Shown piece by piece: positions 7,941 to 16,535 of a DNA stretch of 64,000 nt. A program made the position numbers and the translations under genes. How positions within the stretch are numbered: the first letter of the stretch is position 1; each line of letters starts with the position of its first letter. The stretch comes from Flavobacterium sp. AED (GTDB lineage Bacteria > Bacteroidota > Bacteroidia > Flavobacteriales > Flavobacteriaceae). The stretch is from assembly GCF_000812945.1 (NCBI RefSeq), contig NZ_JSYM01000006.1:1-64000 (forward strand), in the 5' to 3' direction. The notes under the pieces were generated by a model. The model was not told the DNA's origin and ran no database searches. It worked only from the letters and a program-made list of their open reading frames with translations.

Positions 7941-8651
7941 ATGAAAGAACAATTTAAGAAGTTTTTAAACGAAGAACAAGATCCAAAAGCCATCGAAAAA
8001 ATCGCTTCAAAATTGAGTGATTTATTAATGAAGAATGAAGAAATCGGTTATATTGCTGTTCAAAAAAAACCAGCTATTACCGTTTTACCAGATAGTATTG
8101 TGATGACCAATAAAAGAATTATCATTTGTCAGCCAAAAAATCTGGGGCTTTCCATGAATTTTATTGATTATACTTGGGACGAGATAGAAGGGACTTTTGT
8201 AAAAGAAAATATTCTAGGTTCAGAGTTTTCTTTTACGACTAGAACCAATATGGAGGTTTCGATTGATTATATACCTAAAATCCAAGCTCGAAAAATATTT
8301 ACTTATGCCAAAGAGCAATTGGATATTTTAAAAGGCGGCGCAGTTTCAAATACACCAATAATTGACGAAGTTCCGGTTGCTCCAATTGACGAAGTGGAAG
8401 TTATCGAAGAAATGGAAACAGAAGAAGTTACTAGTTTTGCCGAAATAATGCCCGTTACGCCACCAGTTTATACTATGGAAAACGAGCAATTCAATGCGCC
8501 AACTGAAACTCCAAAGGAAAATGGACTCAGCGGATTATCGCAAGATGAACTTTTTGAAAAACTACAAAATTATAAAAAATTACTCGATAACGGATTGATT
8601 TTGCAAGGCGAATACGATGCTTTCAAAAAAGAAATTTTGAGTCATATGTAG
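7941..8651 (+). CDS. PH domain protein with C-terminal SHOCT motif
   Basis: A 236-residue cytoplasmic protein. Residues about 45-130 form a bacterial PH-like domain (IVMTNKRIIICQPKNL, then FVKENILGSEFSFTTR). An acidic, low-complexity linker follows (about 135-190), then a C-terminal SHOCT helix (ELFEKLQNYKKLLDNGLIL...EYDAFKKEILSHM). SHOCT motifs mediate oligomerisation. A TACTTTTG -7-like box lies at 7877-7884. Function is unknown. Confidence 0.8.
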   Translation: MKEQFKKFLNEEQDPKAIEKIASKLSDLLMKNEEIGYIAVQKKPAITVLPDSIVMTNKRIIICQPKNLGLSMNFIDYTWDEIEGTFVKENILGSEFSFTTRTNMEVSIDYIPKIQARKIFTYAKEQLDILKGGAVSNTPIIDEVPVAPIDEVEVIEEMETEEVTSFAEIMPVTPPVYTMENEQFNAPTETPKENGLSGLSQDELFEKLQNYKKLLDNGLILQGEYDAFKKEILSHM

Positions 8652-8687
8652 TTTACAAGTCAGAATTTAGAAAGTTAAAAAAATAGA

Positions 8688-8724
8688 AAACCCGACCAGT
8701 TTAAAGCTTGTCGGGTTTGTTTTT
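8688..8724 (+). terminator. bidirectional intrinsic terminator
   Basis: AAACCCGAC/GTCGGGTTT stem (8688-8718) followed by T-rich sequence on the plus strand and preceded by A-rich sequence that reads as T on the minus strand. It lies between two convergent genes and can serve both. Confidence 0.8.
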
Positions 8725-8725
8725 A

Positions 8726-9826
8726 TTATAAAGTTTTTTTCTGTTTTTCTACAAAATTATGGGCTTGTAATTCCAGTAATTCAGTCGCTTTCTTGCGTTG
8801 CAAGTCGTATAGATTTTTATCTTGGGCAATATCTTCATAGACTTTATCGTGCATAGAAGCACTAGTTTTTACCAGCAAACTTCGTTGGTATTTGTCTTGG
8901 TCTAAAGTAGCTTTTAGAGCCGTTTCCAAATCTTCCAGTTTGAAATCATATTCTCCTTTTGGAGATAATAATTTTGCTATAATTGGAGATGTTTCAATGG
9001 CTAAAAATAACAGCATAATAAAAAAGGAAGGCACCCAAGGTAATTTATTCAAGGCATTGATACGCGCCATTAAACCGTCAAATCCATCAATTATGGGTTG
9101 GGTTTCGGTTACTTTTTTGTCTAAATCTGCTTGAAGTGTTTTGGATTTTTTTTCCATTTCAGCAATTTTGGCCAAGTTGGTTTTTTGTAAGGTATCCAGT
9201 TCTTTCTTAACCAAATCATGTTTGGCTATTTTTTCTTTAAAAACGGGGCCTTTGCCTAATTTTTTGGTTCCGGCGGTTCCTTCGGCCTCAGTAATATAGG
9301 TTTCGTAGAGCGTATTTACTTCTTTTTCTTTCTTGGTGATCTCTGATTTTAAACTGGCTATGTCAGCTTTATTTTTGTCTAAATCCGATTTGAAATAATT
9401 AGCCACTTCTTTTTTGTTATTCAAAGCCATGGCATTTTTCTCTTTCAATAAAACGGTGTTGATTTCTTTTTCGAAAATTTTAATTTCCAATGGTTTTGAA
9501 ATTACTATCGCAATGATTACTGCCAAAATAATTCGGGGTGTTGCTTGAAAAAATTCACTTCCAAATTGGTCTCTTTTTCGAATGGTAGAAACAATAAAAC
9601 GATCCAAATTAAAAATAAGTAAACTCCAAACTACTCCAAAGAGTAAAGCAGGATACACATTGTCGAAAACAGTAAAAAGAGCATAAGCGCTGGCAATAAA
9701 AGCCATGACAGCAGTAAAGAAAACGGTGGCGCCAATACCAACATATTTGGTTTGTTCGCCTTCGGAACAACCTTCAAGGAGGTTTTTGTCGGCTCCGGAA
9801 CAGAGGATGAAAAATTGTTTTAACAT
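8726..9826 (-). CDS. DUF4407 domain membrane protein
   Basis: A 366-residue protein: CSGADKNLLEGCSEGEQTKYVGIG at the N-terminus, three membrane helices (about 32-52, 58-77, 93-112), a long charged coiled coil (about 120-245) rich in K and E, a further membrane helix near 265-285 (SFFIMLLFLAIETSPIIAKL) and a cytoplasmic helical tail. This is the DUF4407 layout, with the ETSPI signature. Function unknown; often assumed to be a membrane scaffold. Monocistronic by context. Confidence 0.85.
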   Translation of the reverse strand: MLKQFFILCSGADKNLLEGCSEGEQTKYVGIGATVFFTAVMAFIASAYALFTVFDNVYPALLFGVVWSLLIFNLDRFIVSTIRKRDQFGSEFFQATPRIILAVIIAIVISKPLEIKIFEKEINTVLLKEKNAMALNNKKEVANYFKSDLDKNKADIASLKSEITKKEKEVNTLYETYITEAEGTAGTKKLGKGPVFKEKIAKHDLVKKELDTLQKTNLAKIAEMEKKSKTLQADLDKKVTETQPIIDGFDGLMARINALNKLPWVPSFFIMLLFLAIETSPIIAKLLSPKGEYDFKLEDLETALKATLDQDKYQRSLLVKTSASMHDKVYEDIAQDKNLYDLQRKKATELLELQAHNFVEKQKKTL

Positions 9827-9960
9827 GATTGATTGCGTTTTTGATTGATTGATTTGCCAGTTTGTCTTTCAGGCTCGTGTGATGATAACAAATTTAACGC
9901 CAAATTTCAAATAATGGTATAAATAGTTGGGTTGTTTTTGGCTAGCAATTTTTATGCACA

Positions 9961-9990
9961 AAAAAAGCCGTTCATAATGAACAGCTTTTT
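9961..9990 (-). terminator. pckA terminator
   Basis: AAAAGCTGTTCA/TGAACGGCTTTT hairpin on the minus strand followed by a T tract, 22 bp after the pckA stop. Confidence 0.85.
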
Positions 9991-10011
9991 GGTTTTTGAA
10001 TTAATAATAAC

Positions 10012-11613
10012 TTATGCTAAAGGAGCTCCTGCCATAATTTCGGCATTAGCAAATTCTTCAAATTTGGCGAAGTTAGCTTTGAATTTTTCAGCTAATTCAA
10101 CGGCTTTTTTATCATATAGTTCAGGGTCTTCCCAAGTGTTTCTTGGATTTAATATTTCGCTGGGAACATTAGGGCAAGATTGTGGTTTTGCAATTCCAAA
10201 TACTTTGTGATTCTCATACGCTACATCATCTAATTCTCCGTTTAATGCAGCAGTAATCATAGCACGAGTATATTTTAATTTCATTCGGCTTCCTATTCCA
10301 TAAGGTCCGCCTGTCCAACCCGTATTGATCAACCAAACTTTTACATTCGAATCTTTCATTTTTTTGCTTAACATTTCAGCATATTTTGTTGGGTGTAGTG
10401 GCATAAAAGGAGCACCAAAACAAGCAGAAAAATTAGGTTGCGGTTCTGTTACGCCAGCTTCAGTTCCGGCAACTTTTGCGGTATATCCTGAAATAAAGTG
10501 GTACGCAGCCTGACCTGGTGTCAATTTAGAAATTGGAGGTAAAATACCAAAAGAATCTGCAGTTAAGAAGAAGATATTTTTTGGGTTTTTTCCTATTGAA
10601 CCGGGCTGAATGTTGTCAATATGGTAAATAGGGTAACTAACTCTTGTATTTGGTGTTATGGAAACATCTTGAAAATCTACTTCATTAGTTCCTTCTTTGA
10701 AAATTACATTCTCTAATATAGCACCTTTTTTAATAGCTCTAAAAATATCCGGTTCATTTTCTTCAGAAAGGTTTATGACTTTGGCATAGCAACCTCCTTC
10801 AAAATTGAAAACGGTGTTTTCATTTGTCCAACCATGTTCATCATCTCCAATAAGTTTTCTTTTTGGATCAGCTGATAAAGTAGTTTTACCTGTTCCTGAT
10901 AAACCAAAGAAAATAGCGGTATCTCCTTCATCACCTACATTAGCGCTGCAATGCATTGGTAATGTATTTTTAAAAACAGGCAAGATAAAATTCAAAGCAG
11001 AGAAAATTCCTTTTTTCATTTCACCTGTATATCCTGTCCCACCTATCAGAACTACTTTTCTTGTAAAGTCTAATATGGCAAAATTGCTTTGGCGTGTACC
11101 GTCAATTGCTGGATCTGCAAGAAAACTTGGTACACAAAGTAAGGTCCATTCTGGAGAAAAGTGTGCAAGTTCTTCGAGTTCGGGTCTCAAAAACATATTG
11201 TAGCAAAATAAATTTGCCCATGCCGTTTCTGTCACAACTCTCACGTTTAATCTGTAATTAGGATCTGCACATACATAGGAGTCTCTAACGAAAACTTCTT
11301 TATGGGATAAATAAGCCGTAACTTTTTTGTATAAAGCTTCAAATGCATCTGATTCGAAAGGAATATTTACTTTCCCCCACCAAACTTGGTCTTCAGTTAT
11401 GCTGTCTTTTACAATAAAACGATCTAATGGTGACCGTCCGGTATATTCACCTGTATTAATTGCCAATGCTCCTGTAGAGCTCTCCACTCCTTGACCAGAT
11501 GTTATTGTAATTTCATGTAATTCGTCCGGGGATAATTGGTAATTAACTTTTGCATTTTCAATTCCTAAGTCTTTTAACGAAATCGATTGCGAGATAAGGA
11601 TGTTATTGTCCAT
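10012..11613 (-). CDS. pckA: phosphoenolpyruvate carboxykinase (ATP)
   Basis: A 533-residue ATP-type PEPCK: FFGLSGTGKTTLSADP kinase loop near residue 240, LIGDDEHGW metal/ATP site just after, FEGGCYAK, and the C-terminal INTGWTGGPYGIG block. It converts oxaloacetate and ATP to PEP and CO2, the first committed step of gluconeogenesis, in the cytoplasm. Length is normal. A TACTTTTG -7-like box is at 11649-11656 (minus), though without a good -33. In this genome it would allow growth on acetate (see acs and transporter at 48-50 kb). Confidence 0.97.
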   Translation of the reverse strand: MDNNILISQSISLKDLGIENAKVNYQLSPDELHEITITSGQGVESSTGALAINTGEYTGRSPLDRFIVKDSITEDQVWWGKVNIPFESDAFEALYKKVTAYLSHKEVFVRDSYVCADPNYRLNVRVVTETAWANLFCYNMFLRPELEELAHFSPEWTLLCVPSFLADPAIDGTRQSNFAILDFTRKVVLIGGTGYTGEMKKGIFSALNFILPVFKNTLPMHCSANVGDEGDTAIFFGLSGTGKTTLSADPKRKLIGDDEHGWTNENTVFNFEGGCYAKVINLSEENEPDIFRAIKKGAILENVIFKEGTNEVDFQDVSITPNTRVSYPIYHIDNIQPGSIGKNPKNIFFLTADSFGILPPISKLTPGQAAYHFISGYTAKVAGTEAGVTEPQPNFSACFGAPFMPLHPTKYAEMLSKKMKDSNVKVWLINTGWTGGPYGIGSRMKLKYTRAMITAALNGELDDVAYENHKVFGIAKPQSCPNVPSEILNPRNTWEDPELYDKKAVELAEKFKANFAKFEEFANAEIMAGAPLA

Positions 11614-11693
11614 AAATTTGATGTTGTGTGTGTTTGTTTTATAGACTGCAAAAGTAGAAATTATATTTCAGATAGGATTTGATTATCTTCTTT

Positions 11694-12080
11694 TTATGAT
11701 TTTTTATTAATAATATTCAGTAGTAAAACTCCCCAGGCCAGTATTAGTAGGAGTCCACCGATGGGTGTCACAAATCCGATAACCTTAAAATCAAAAGAAG
11801 TCAGACCATTTGTTGCCAATAAATAAATCGATCCAGAAAACAAAATCACTCCAAAAAGAGCTAAAAAATAGATCGTTTTTTTTGCTTTTTGGGACAGGTC
11901 ATTTGTTAGCCCAATAAATAATAAAAAGACAGCATGGTACATTTGATAGCGCACTCCGGTCTCAAAAGTGGAAAGTTGTTCCAGAGACAGTACTTTTTTT
12001 AGGGCATGTGCTCCAAATGCCCCTAAAATTATTGCTATCATCCCGAATATTGCTCCTGTTGAAATTATTTTCTTATCCAT
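11694..12080 (-). CDS. DUF423 family membrane protein
   Basis: A 128-residue protein with four membrane helices and DUF423 signatures: GAFGAHALKK near residue 20, FETGVRYQMYHA near 40 and the terminal FVTPIGGLLLILAWG. A small inner-membrane protein of unknown function, conserved across bacteria. 80 bp upstream of pckA on the same strand, so cotranscription is possible. Confidence 0.92.
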   Translation of the reverse strand: MDKKIISTGAIFGMIAIILGAFGAHALKKVLSLEQLSTFETGVRYQMYHAVFLLFIGLTNDLSQKAKKTIYFLALFGVILFSGSIYLLATNGLTSFDFKVIGFVTPIGGLLLILAWGVLLLNIINKKS

Positions 12081-12238
12081 TTTTTTAATTTATTTGCCAT
12101 ACAAAAGTATCTCTTATCTACTCATTGTAAAAGAAATTCTCAAGTTTCTTTTTTGAGACTCGATTTTTTACAAATGGTATGTTTTTAGTGATTTTATAAC
12201 ACTTTGGTAATTTTTTTTAATGTTTTAACGAAGTATCA

Positions 12239-12270
12239 TTTGTTATAAATACAACAATATTGTATATTTG
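12239..12270 (+). promoter_or_regulatory. Flavobacteriia-type promoter
   Basis: TTTG at 12239-12242, 20 bp, then TATATTTG at 12263-12270: a full match to the Bacteroidota -33/-7 pattern. Transcription would start near 12276, giving a leader of about a dozen bases before the ATG at 12289. This argues for 12289 rather than an upstream start. Confidence 0.75.
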
Positions 12271-12288
12271 TGTTATATTTATGTAATT

Positions 12289-13659
12289 ATGAGAATAATT
12301 TTAATCATTGGAGCAGGAAGATCAGCGTCGTCGTTGATTCAATATCTTTTAAATAAATCAGAAAAAGAGGATCTTCATCTTATTATTGGAGATTTATCAT
12401 TGGATTTGGCTGAAAAGAAAACCAATAATCACCCAAATGCAACGCCAATAGCCCTAGATATTTTTGATGAAAATCAAAGAAAAGAAGCCATTCAAAAAGC
12501 CAATATTGTTATCTCCATGTTGCCCGCACATTTGCATATTGAAGTTGCAAGAGATTGTGTTGTTTATAAAAAACACTTAGTCACGGCCTCTTATGTTAGT
12601 GATGCCATGCAGGAATTGGATGCTTTGGCAAAAGAAAATAACTTGATTTTCATGAATGAAATTGGTCTTGATCCGGGAATAGATCACATGAGTGCCATGA
12701 AAGTCATTGATGAAATTAAGGATAAAGGAGGCAATATGCTTTTGTTTGAATCTTTCTGTGGCGGACTGGTAGCACCGGAGTCTGATGATAATCTTTGGAA
12801 TTATAAATTTACTTGGGCACCACGGAATGTGGTTTTGGCAGGACAGGGAGGAGCAGCTAAGTTTATTCAAGAAGGAGCATATAAATACATTCCGTATTGT
12901 AATTTATTTCGCAGAACTGAATTTCTGGAAGTTGAAGATTATGGACGATTTGAAGCCTATTCTAATCGGGATTCGCTGAAGTATCGCAGTGTTTATGGAC
13001 TAGATGATGTTCTTACCTTATATAGAGGGACTATTCGTAAGGTTGGATTTTCCAAAGCATGGAACATGTTTGTACAATTGGGAATGACGGATGACAGTTA
13101 TAGTATGGAAGATTCGGAAAACATGAGTTACCGAGAATTTGTGAATTCTTTTTTGCCCTACCATCCAACGGATTCTGTAGAAATCAAAATGCGTTTGATT
13201 CTTAAAATCGACCAAGATGATATTATGTGGGACAAGCTTTTAGAACTGGATTTGTTCAATCCCAATAAAAAAGTACGTTTGAAAAATGCTACACCTGCGC
13301 AAATTCTGGAGAAAATCCTAAGTGATAGCTGGACGCTTCAGCCAAAAGATAAAGATATGATTGTCATGTACCATAAATTTGGATACGAGTTAAATGGCAA
13401 AAAAGAGCAAATAGATTCAAAAATGGTTTGTATTGGCGAAGATCAAACTTACACCGCTATGGCAAAAACCGTTGGTTTACCTGTTGCTATGGCGACATTA
13501 TTAATATTGAATGGTAAAATCACCACTCCGGGTGTGCAGCTTCCTATTCGTAAAGAAGTGTATTTACCTATTTTGAAAGAACTGGAAGAATATAGTGTTG
13601 TTTTCAAAGAACAGTCAATGCCTTACTTAGGTTATAATCCGGATAAAGATTTTAATTAG
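12289..13659 (+). CDS. saccharopine dehydrogenase family protein
   Basis: A 456-residue protein: Rossmann NAD(P) motif IIGAGRSASSL at residues 6-16, MLPAHLHIEVARDC near 75, MNEIGLDPGIDHM (the saccharopine dehydrogenase hallmark) near 125, and a C-terminal catalytic-domain block ending with MVCIGEDQTYTAMAKTVG. A longer reading starting at 12268 lies inside the promoter box, so ATG 12289 is chosen. The family includes saccharopine dehydrogenase and carboxynorspermidine synthase-like enzymes; a role in lysine catabolism is plausible but not shown by neighbours. Confidence 0.88.
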   Translation: MRIILIIGAGRSASSLIQYLLNKSEKEDLHLIIGDLSLDLAEKKTNNHPNATPIALDIFDENQRKEAIQKANIVISMLPAHLHIEVARDCVVYKKHLVTASYVSDAMQELDALAKENNLIFMNEIGLDPGIDHMSAMKVIDEIKDKGGNMLLFESFCGGLVAPESDDNLWNYKFTWAPRNVVLAGQGGAAKFIQEGAYKYIPYCNLFRRTEFLEVEDYGRFEAYSNRDSLKYRSVYGLDDVLTLYRGTIRKVGFSKAWNMFVQLGMTDDSYSMEDSENMSYREFVNSFLPYHPTDSVEIKMRLILKIDQDDIMWDKLLELDLFNPNKKVRLKNATPAQILEKILSDSWTLQPKDKDMIVMYHKFGYELNGKKEQIDSKMVCIGEDQTYTAMAKTVGLPVAMATLLILNGKITTPGVQLPIRKEVYLPILKELEEYSVVFKEQSMPYLGYNPDKDFN

Positions 13660-13685
13660 TAGTTTTTTAGATTTTTTAGTTTGAT

Positions 13686-13720
13686 AAATCCGCTCCTTTT
13701 TTGAAGCGGATTTATTTTTA
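13686..13720 (+). terminator. intrinsic terminator
   Basis: AAATCCGCT/AGCGGATTT stem (13686-13694 with 13705-13713) followed by a T-rich tail, between two convergent genes. Confidence 0.75.
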
Positions 13721-13729
13721 GAAGGACTA

Positions 13730-15433
13730 TTACTTTGCTTGGATTGTTATTGGTAAGCTGTATTTTACTCTAACAGGTTCGTTATTCTCTTTACCTGGAA
13801 TCCATTTTGGACTTAATTTTAAAACTCGAATTGCTTCTTCTCCTGTTCCAAATCCCATATCGCGAAGAATCTCAAATTCCGAAAGACTTCCATCTTTTTC
13901 TATCATAAATGTTATATATACTTTTCCGTTTCCTTTTAATCCTGATGGGGTTTTAAAATTGGAACCAATAAATTTGTAGAATGCTAACAATCCGCCTGGA
14001 AATTCAGGTTTGATTATTTCTGATATCTGTTTCTGTTCTTTAGGTTCAGCTTGTGTATTGATGTTGATTGTGTCTTTTTTTGAAATTTCCTTAATTACAA
14101 TTGGACTTTTTATAGTTCCCTCTTTTATTGTTTTCTCAATAACTTTAAAATAAGCTTTCTCATGAGTTTTTTTGGAATGATTTTCAAAGTAAGAATTGGT
14201 TTGCAAGATGAAATGATTCATTTTTGGTTCTATTTTCTTTCCGTTATGAATGATGTTACCATATTTTGCAGAAGTTGCAATGTCTCCAGCGGTGTAATTT
14301 TTTAAATCAGTATTTGTGATCTTCTTTTCATCAAGAATACCTCTAAAATTCACATCATTTTTCCAGTTTTTGAATTCTTTTTCTGAAGGTGGATTTTTCT
14401 TTGTTGATGCAGGAACTGCTGCGATATAAAGCCTTTTTTCGTTGAATGTTAAGTCTTCATATTTCTTATTGATTAATAAGTTTTTGTGGCTGTCTTTTAC
14501 AATCAATCGCACTCCGGCATAATATGTATCTTTCCTTTTGTCTTTAGAAATTGTAGATTCTTCTTTGTCGCTATTTCCTTGTGCCACCGTTTCGACACAT
14601 AATAATAGTATCAGTACAGTAAACGTCGGAATCAAGAAGATCTTTTTGAGAATTGATTTTACCTTTGATGTGGTTTTTGTCATCATTAGGAGTCTTTTTT
14701 TAGTTACTGAATAATTTAAATTGCTGACCAAGTAATAGGTTGGATTTGTATTGACTTTTGATAATAGCAAATTTTGATAAAAAGGGACATTGTTATAAGA
14801 AGTCACGACTTTTTCATCAGCGAGAAATTCATGATTGAGCTGGATTGCTTTTTTATAAAGAATAAGTATGGGATTGAACCAAAACAGTGTTTTTGTAAAT
14901 TCTATTAATAATATATCGAGAGTATGTTTTTGAGTTACATGTGTTAATTCATGGGTGTATAATTCTTCTGCAATTTCTCTATTGTGATACTCTTCTTCGT
15001 TGATGAATATAGTATTTAGAAAAGTATGTGGAAGTACTTTCTCTTTTATTAAAATCAAGGTAGCATTTTTGTAGTTTATGGTTTTGTTCGATTTTATTTT
15101 TGAGGTAATTTTTAAGATATTTCTAAAAAATCGAAACATTAACAACGCAGTTACTAGGGTATATAAACTCCAAAGTGCGATACGTAAATAGTTGGTTTCT
15201 TCTTCAATCACAAAGTTCCCTTGCATTATCTGAATGTGGCTTGCATTTGTTGTTGTGGCTGCAATTTTAGTTAGAACTTCGATAGTTATAAATGGAATTA
15301 CAAATGAGAAAATAAGACTAAACAACAAGTAGAATCGGTTGAATGTGTGCATTTTTTCTTTTTCTAATAAAAGATGGTACACAGCTAAAAGCACTAGTAA
15401 AGTAAGTGTTGATTTAATTAGAAAGTCGGTCAT
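13730..15433 (-). CDS. M56 family (BlaR1-type) metallopeptidase with TonB C-terminal domain
   Basis: A 567-residue membrane protein. Three N-terminal helices, then the zinc-protease motif H161-ELT-H165 in ELYTHELTHVTQKHT with the downstream NHEFLADE ligand near residue 203; a fourth helix near 268-287 (IFLIPTFTVLILLL); a periplasmic linker; and a C-terminal TonB-like domain (about 480-567, FPGGLLAFYKFIGSN ... LKLSPKWIPGKENNEPVRV). BlaR1-type proteins sense an envelope signal and inactivate the partner repressor by proteolysis. Here the beta-lactam-binding sensor is replaced by a TonB-C domain, so the signal is unlikely to be a beta-lactam. Overlaps blaI by four bases. Confidence 0.9.
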   Translation of the reverse strand: MTDFLIKSTLTLLVLLAVYHLLLEKEKMHTFNRFYLLFSLIFSFVIPFITIEVLTKIAATTTNASHIQIMQGNFVIEEETNYLRIALWSLYTLVTALLMFRFFRNILKITSKIKSNKTINYKNATLILIKEKVLPHTFLNTIFINEEEYHNREIAEELYTHELTHVTQKHTLDILLIEFTKTLFWFNPILILYKKAIQLNHEFLADEKVVTSYNNVPFYQNLLLSKVNTNPTYYLVSNLNYSVTKKRLLMMTKTTSKVKSILKKIFLIPTFTVLILLLCVETVAQGNSDKEESTISKDKRKDTYYAGVRLIVKDSHKNLLINKKYEDLTFNEKRLYIAAVPASTKKNPPSEKEFKNWKNDVNFRGILDEKKITNTDLKNYTAGDIATSAKYGNIIHNGKKIEPKMNHFILQTNSYFENHSKKTHEKAYFKVIEKTIKEGTIKSPIVIKEISKKDTININTQAEPKEQKQISEIIKPEFPGGLLAFYKFIGSNFKTPSGLKGNGKVYITFMIEKDGSLSEFEILRDMGFGTGEEAIRVLKLSPKWIPGKENNEPVRVKYSLPITIQAK

Positions 15434-15801
15434 TTTTTCTTTTTTTGAAGTTCACTATCTATTATTTTCTTGAGTTCTTCCAGTTCCGATTCTGATAAAT
15501 TAGTTTCTGTCGTAAAGAAAGAAGCAAATTGGGACGCCGAATTATTGAAGAAATTACTAATTAATCCGTTGACGTGTTTCGAGAAATAATCGGTTTTTTT
15601 GACCAATGGGTAATATTCCCGGGAGTTTCCAAATTCATTGTAGGCAATGAATTTTTTATCAATCATTCTTTTCAATAATGTAGCAACAGTTGTTGTTGCT
15701 GGTTTTGGTTTTGGATACGCTTCTAGTAAGTCTTTCATAAAAGCTTTTTCGAGTTGCCAAAGGTGTTCCATTAATTGTTCTTCGGAGTTGGATAGTTGCA
15801 T
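15430..15801 (-). CDS. BlaI/MecI/CopY family transcriptional repressor
   Basis: A 123-residue winged-helix repressor: EEQLMEHLWQLEKAFMKDLLEAYP, then PATTTVATLLKRMIDKKFI for the recognition helix, and a C-terminal dimerisation helix. The family binds TACA-N-TGTA palindromes and is cleaved by its M56 partner, which overlaps it here by four bases. A matching palindrome lies at 16278-16293 on the promoter of this operon, so autoregulation is expected. Confidence 0.93.
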   Translation of the reverse strand: MQLSNSEEQLMEHLWQLEKAFMKDLLEAYPKPKPATTTVATLLKRMIDKKFIAYNEFGNSREYYPLVKKTDYFSKHVNGLISNFFNNSASQFASFFTTETNLSESELEELKKIIDSELQKKKK

Positions 15802-15816
15802 TGTATTGATGTGTTT

Positions 15817-16245
15817 TTATTGTTTTGGGTTTGTTGTTTCAGAAACAAATTCTCCATTACTGTATTTTCGAGTCATTGTCAATTTTCCTTTTTCATCATA
15901 GTATTTCCAATCTCCAAAATAGAACCAATGCATATTTGTATCGGTAGTTTCTAATTTTGTTTTTCCTCTTGATTGGATTTTACCGTTTTTATAGTAAAAT
16001 GTGGTAAAGCAAAGATTTCGTTTGTATTTTTCTTTTTTACTGATTTTATCATTTACATAATAACGCCATTTTTTTATTGGATCACCTTTATGGTATTTTC
16101 CAATGGATTTGTATTGGATGCTATCCTGAGAATAATGCTCTATCCAAACACCTTCTCTTTGTTTGTTTAATTTTTGATTAATTGGAGTTGTTTTGCAACC
16201 AATTATTAAAAAGAAAAGATATGAACAAATAATAGTATAGCGCAT
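15817..16245 (-). CDS. YwqK/MORN-like lipoprotein
   Basis: A 142-residue lipoprotein (lipobox IIGC, Cys17) made of repeated short beta units of the MORN/YwqK kind: GVWIEHYSQD, YHKGDPIKKWRYY, YYKNGKIQSRGK, YFGDWKYYDEKGKLTMTRKYSNG. Such repeats are common in exported Bacteroidota proteins and the automated label 'antitoxin' given to the family is not evidence of a toxin here. It is the first gene of the BlaI/M56 operon (15 bp gap to blaI) and has the operator directly upstream. It may be the regulated output or an envelope sensor; function unknown. Confidence 0.75.
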   Translation of the reverse strand: MRYTIICSYLFFLIIGCKTTPINQKLNKQREGVWIEHYSQDSIQYKSIGKYHKGDPIKKWRYYVNDKISKKEKYKRNLCFTTFYYKNGKIQSRGKTKLETTDTNMHWFYFGDWKYYDEKGKLTMTRKYSNGEFVSETTNPKQ

Positions 16246-16257
16246 AATATAAGTTTA

Positions 16258-16313
16258 TTCTACAAAAATAGAGTTTGTTCTACAAATGTAGAATTAAAAA
16301 TTTAATATCCAAA
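16258..16313 (-). promoter_or_regulatory. promoter overlapped by BlaI-type operator
   Basis: On the minus strand: TTTG (16310-16313), 19 bp, TACATTTG (16283-16290), a full Flavobacteriia promoter. The -7 box is embedded in the palindrome TTCTACA-AA-TGTAGAA at 16278-16293, which contains the TACA/TGTA core used by BlaI/MecI repressors. A degenerate second copy, TTCTACAAAAATAGAG, lies at 16258-16273, exactly 20 bp away (about two helical turns) at or just past the expected start of transcription. Confidence 0.75.
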
Positions 16314-16438
16314 TTTTGAAACAAAATATTTTGGTTACTAGGATGTTGCGTTAAATTTGAGATTAAGAGGAGAACAGCCAGTGGCTGTTAGTTGTTTTTA
16401 ATTTTGCGTTAAGGATTACTTTACTATACTTTTATTTT

Positions 16439-16505
16439 AATTGGAGTTCAGTAAATTTCATTTATAGTGGAAATCCTGGCTCGCTTTTTTCGGCGGGGAA
16501 CGCCC
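16439..16505 (-). repeat. dispersed intergenic repeat, copy C
   Basis: Read on the minus strand it starts GGGCGTTCCCCGCCG, has a short GC-containing centre, then AGGATTTCCACTATAAATG and ends ACTGAACTCCAATTAAAA. The 3' part is about 90% identical to copy B (19729-19818); the 5' part differs. It abuts the terminator of the upstream M20 gene. Confidence 0.65.
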
Positions 16506-16535
16506 AAAAAAAATCCGCTCATTGCTGAACGGATT
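16504..16535 (-). terminator. terminator of the M20 peptidase gene
   Basis: Minus-strand AATCCGTTCA/TGAGCGGATT hairpin followed by eight T, 23 bp after the peptidase stop. Confidence 0.85.

Noticed and set aside
10805..11203. 132-residue plus-strand frame
   Set aside because: Antisense shadow of pckA; the strong PEPCK motifs are on the other strand.
13730..15801. Beta-lactam resistance system
   Set aside because: BlaI and a BlaR1-type protease are present but there is no beta-lactamase gene and no penicillin-binding sensor domain.
15817..16245. Toxin-antitoxin interpretation of the YwqK-like gene
   Set aside because: The 'antitoxin' label attached to MORN/YwqK proteins is not backed by any adjacent toxin; the partner genes are BlaI and an M56 protease.
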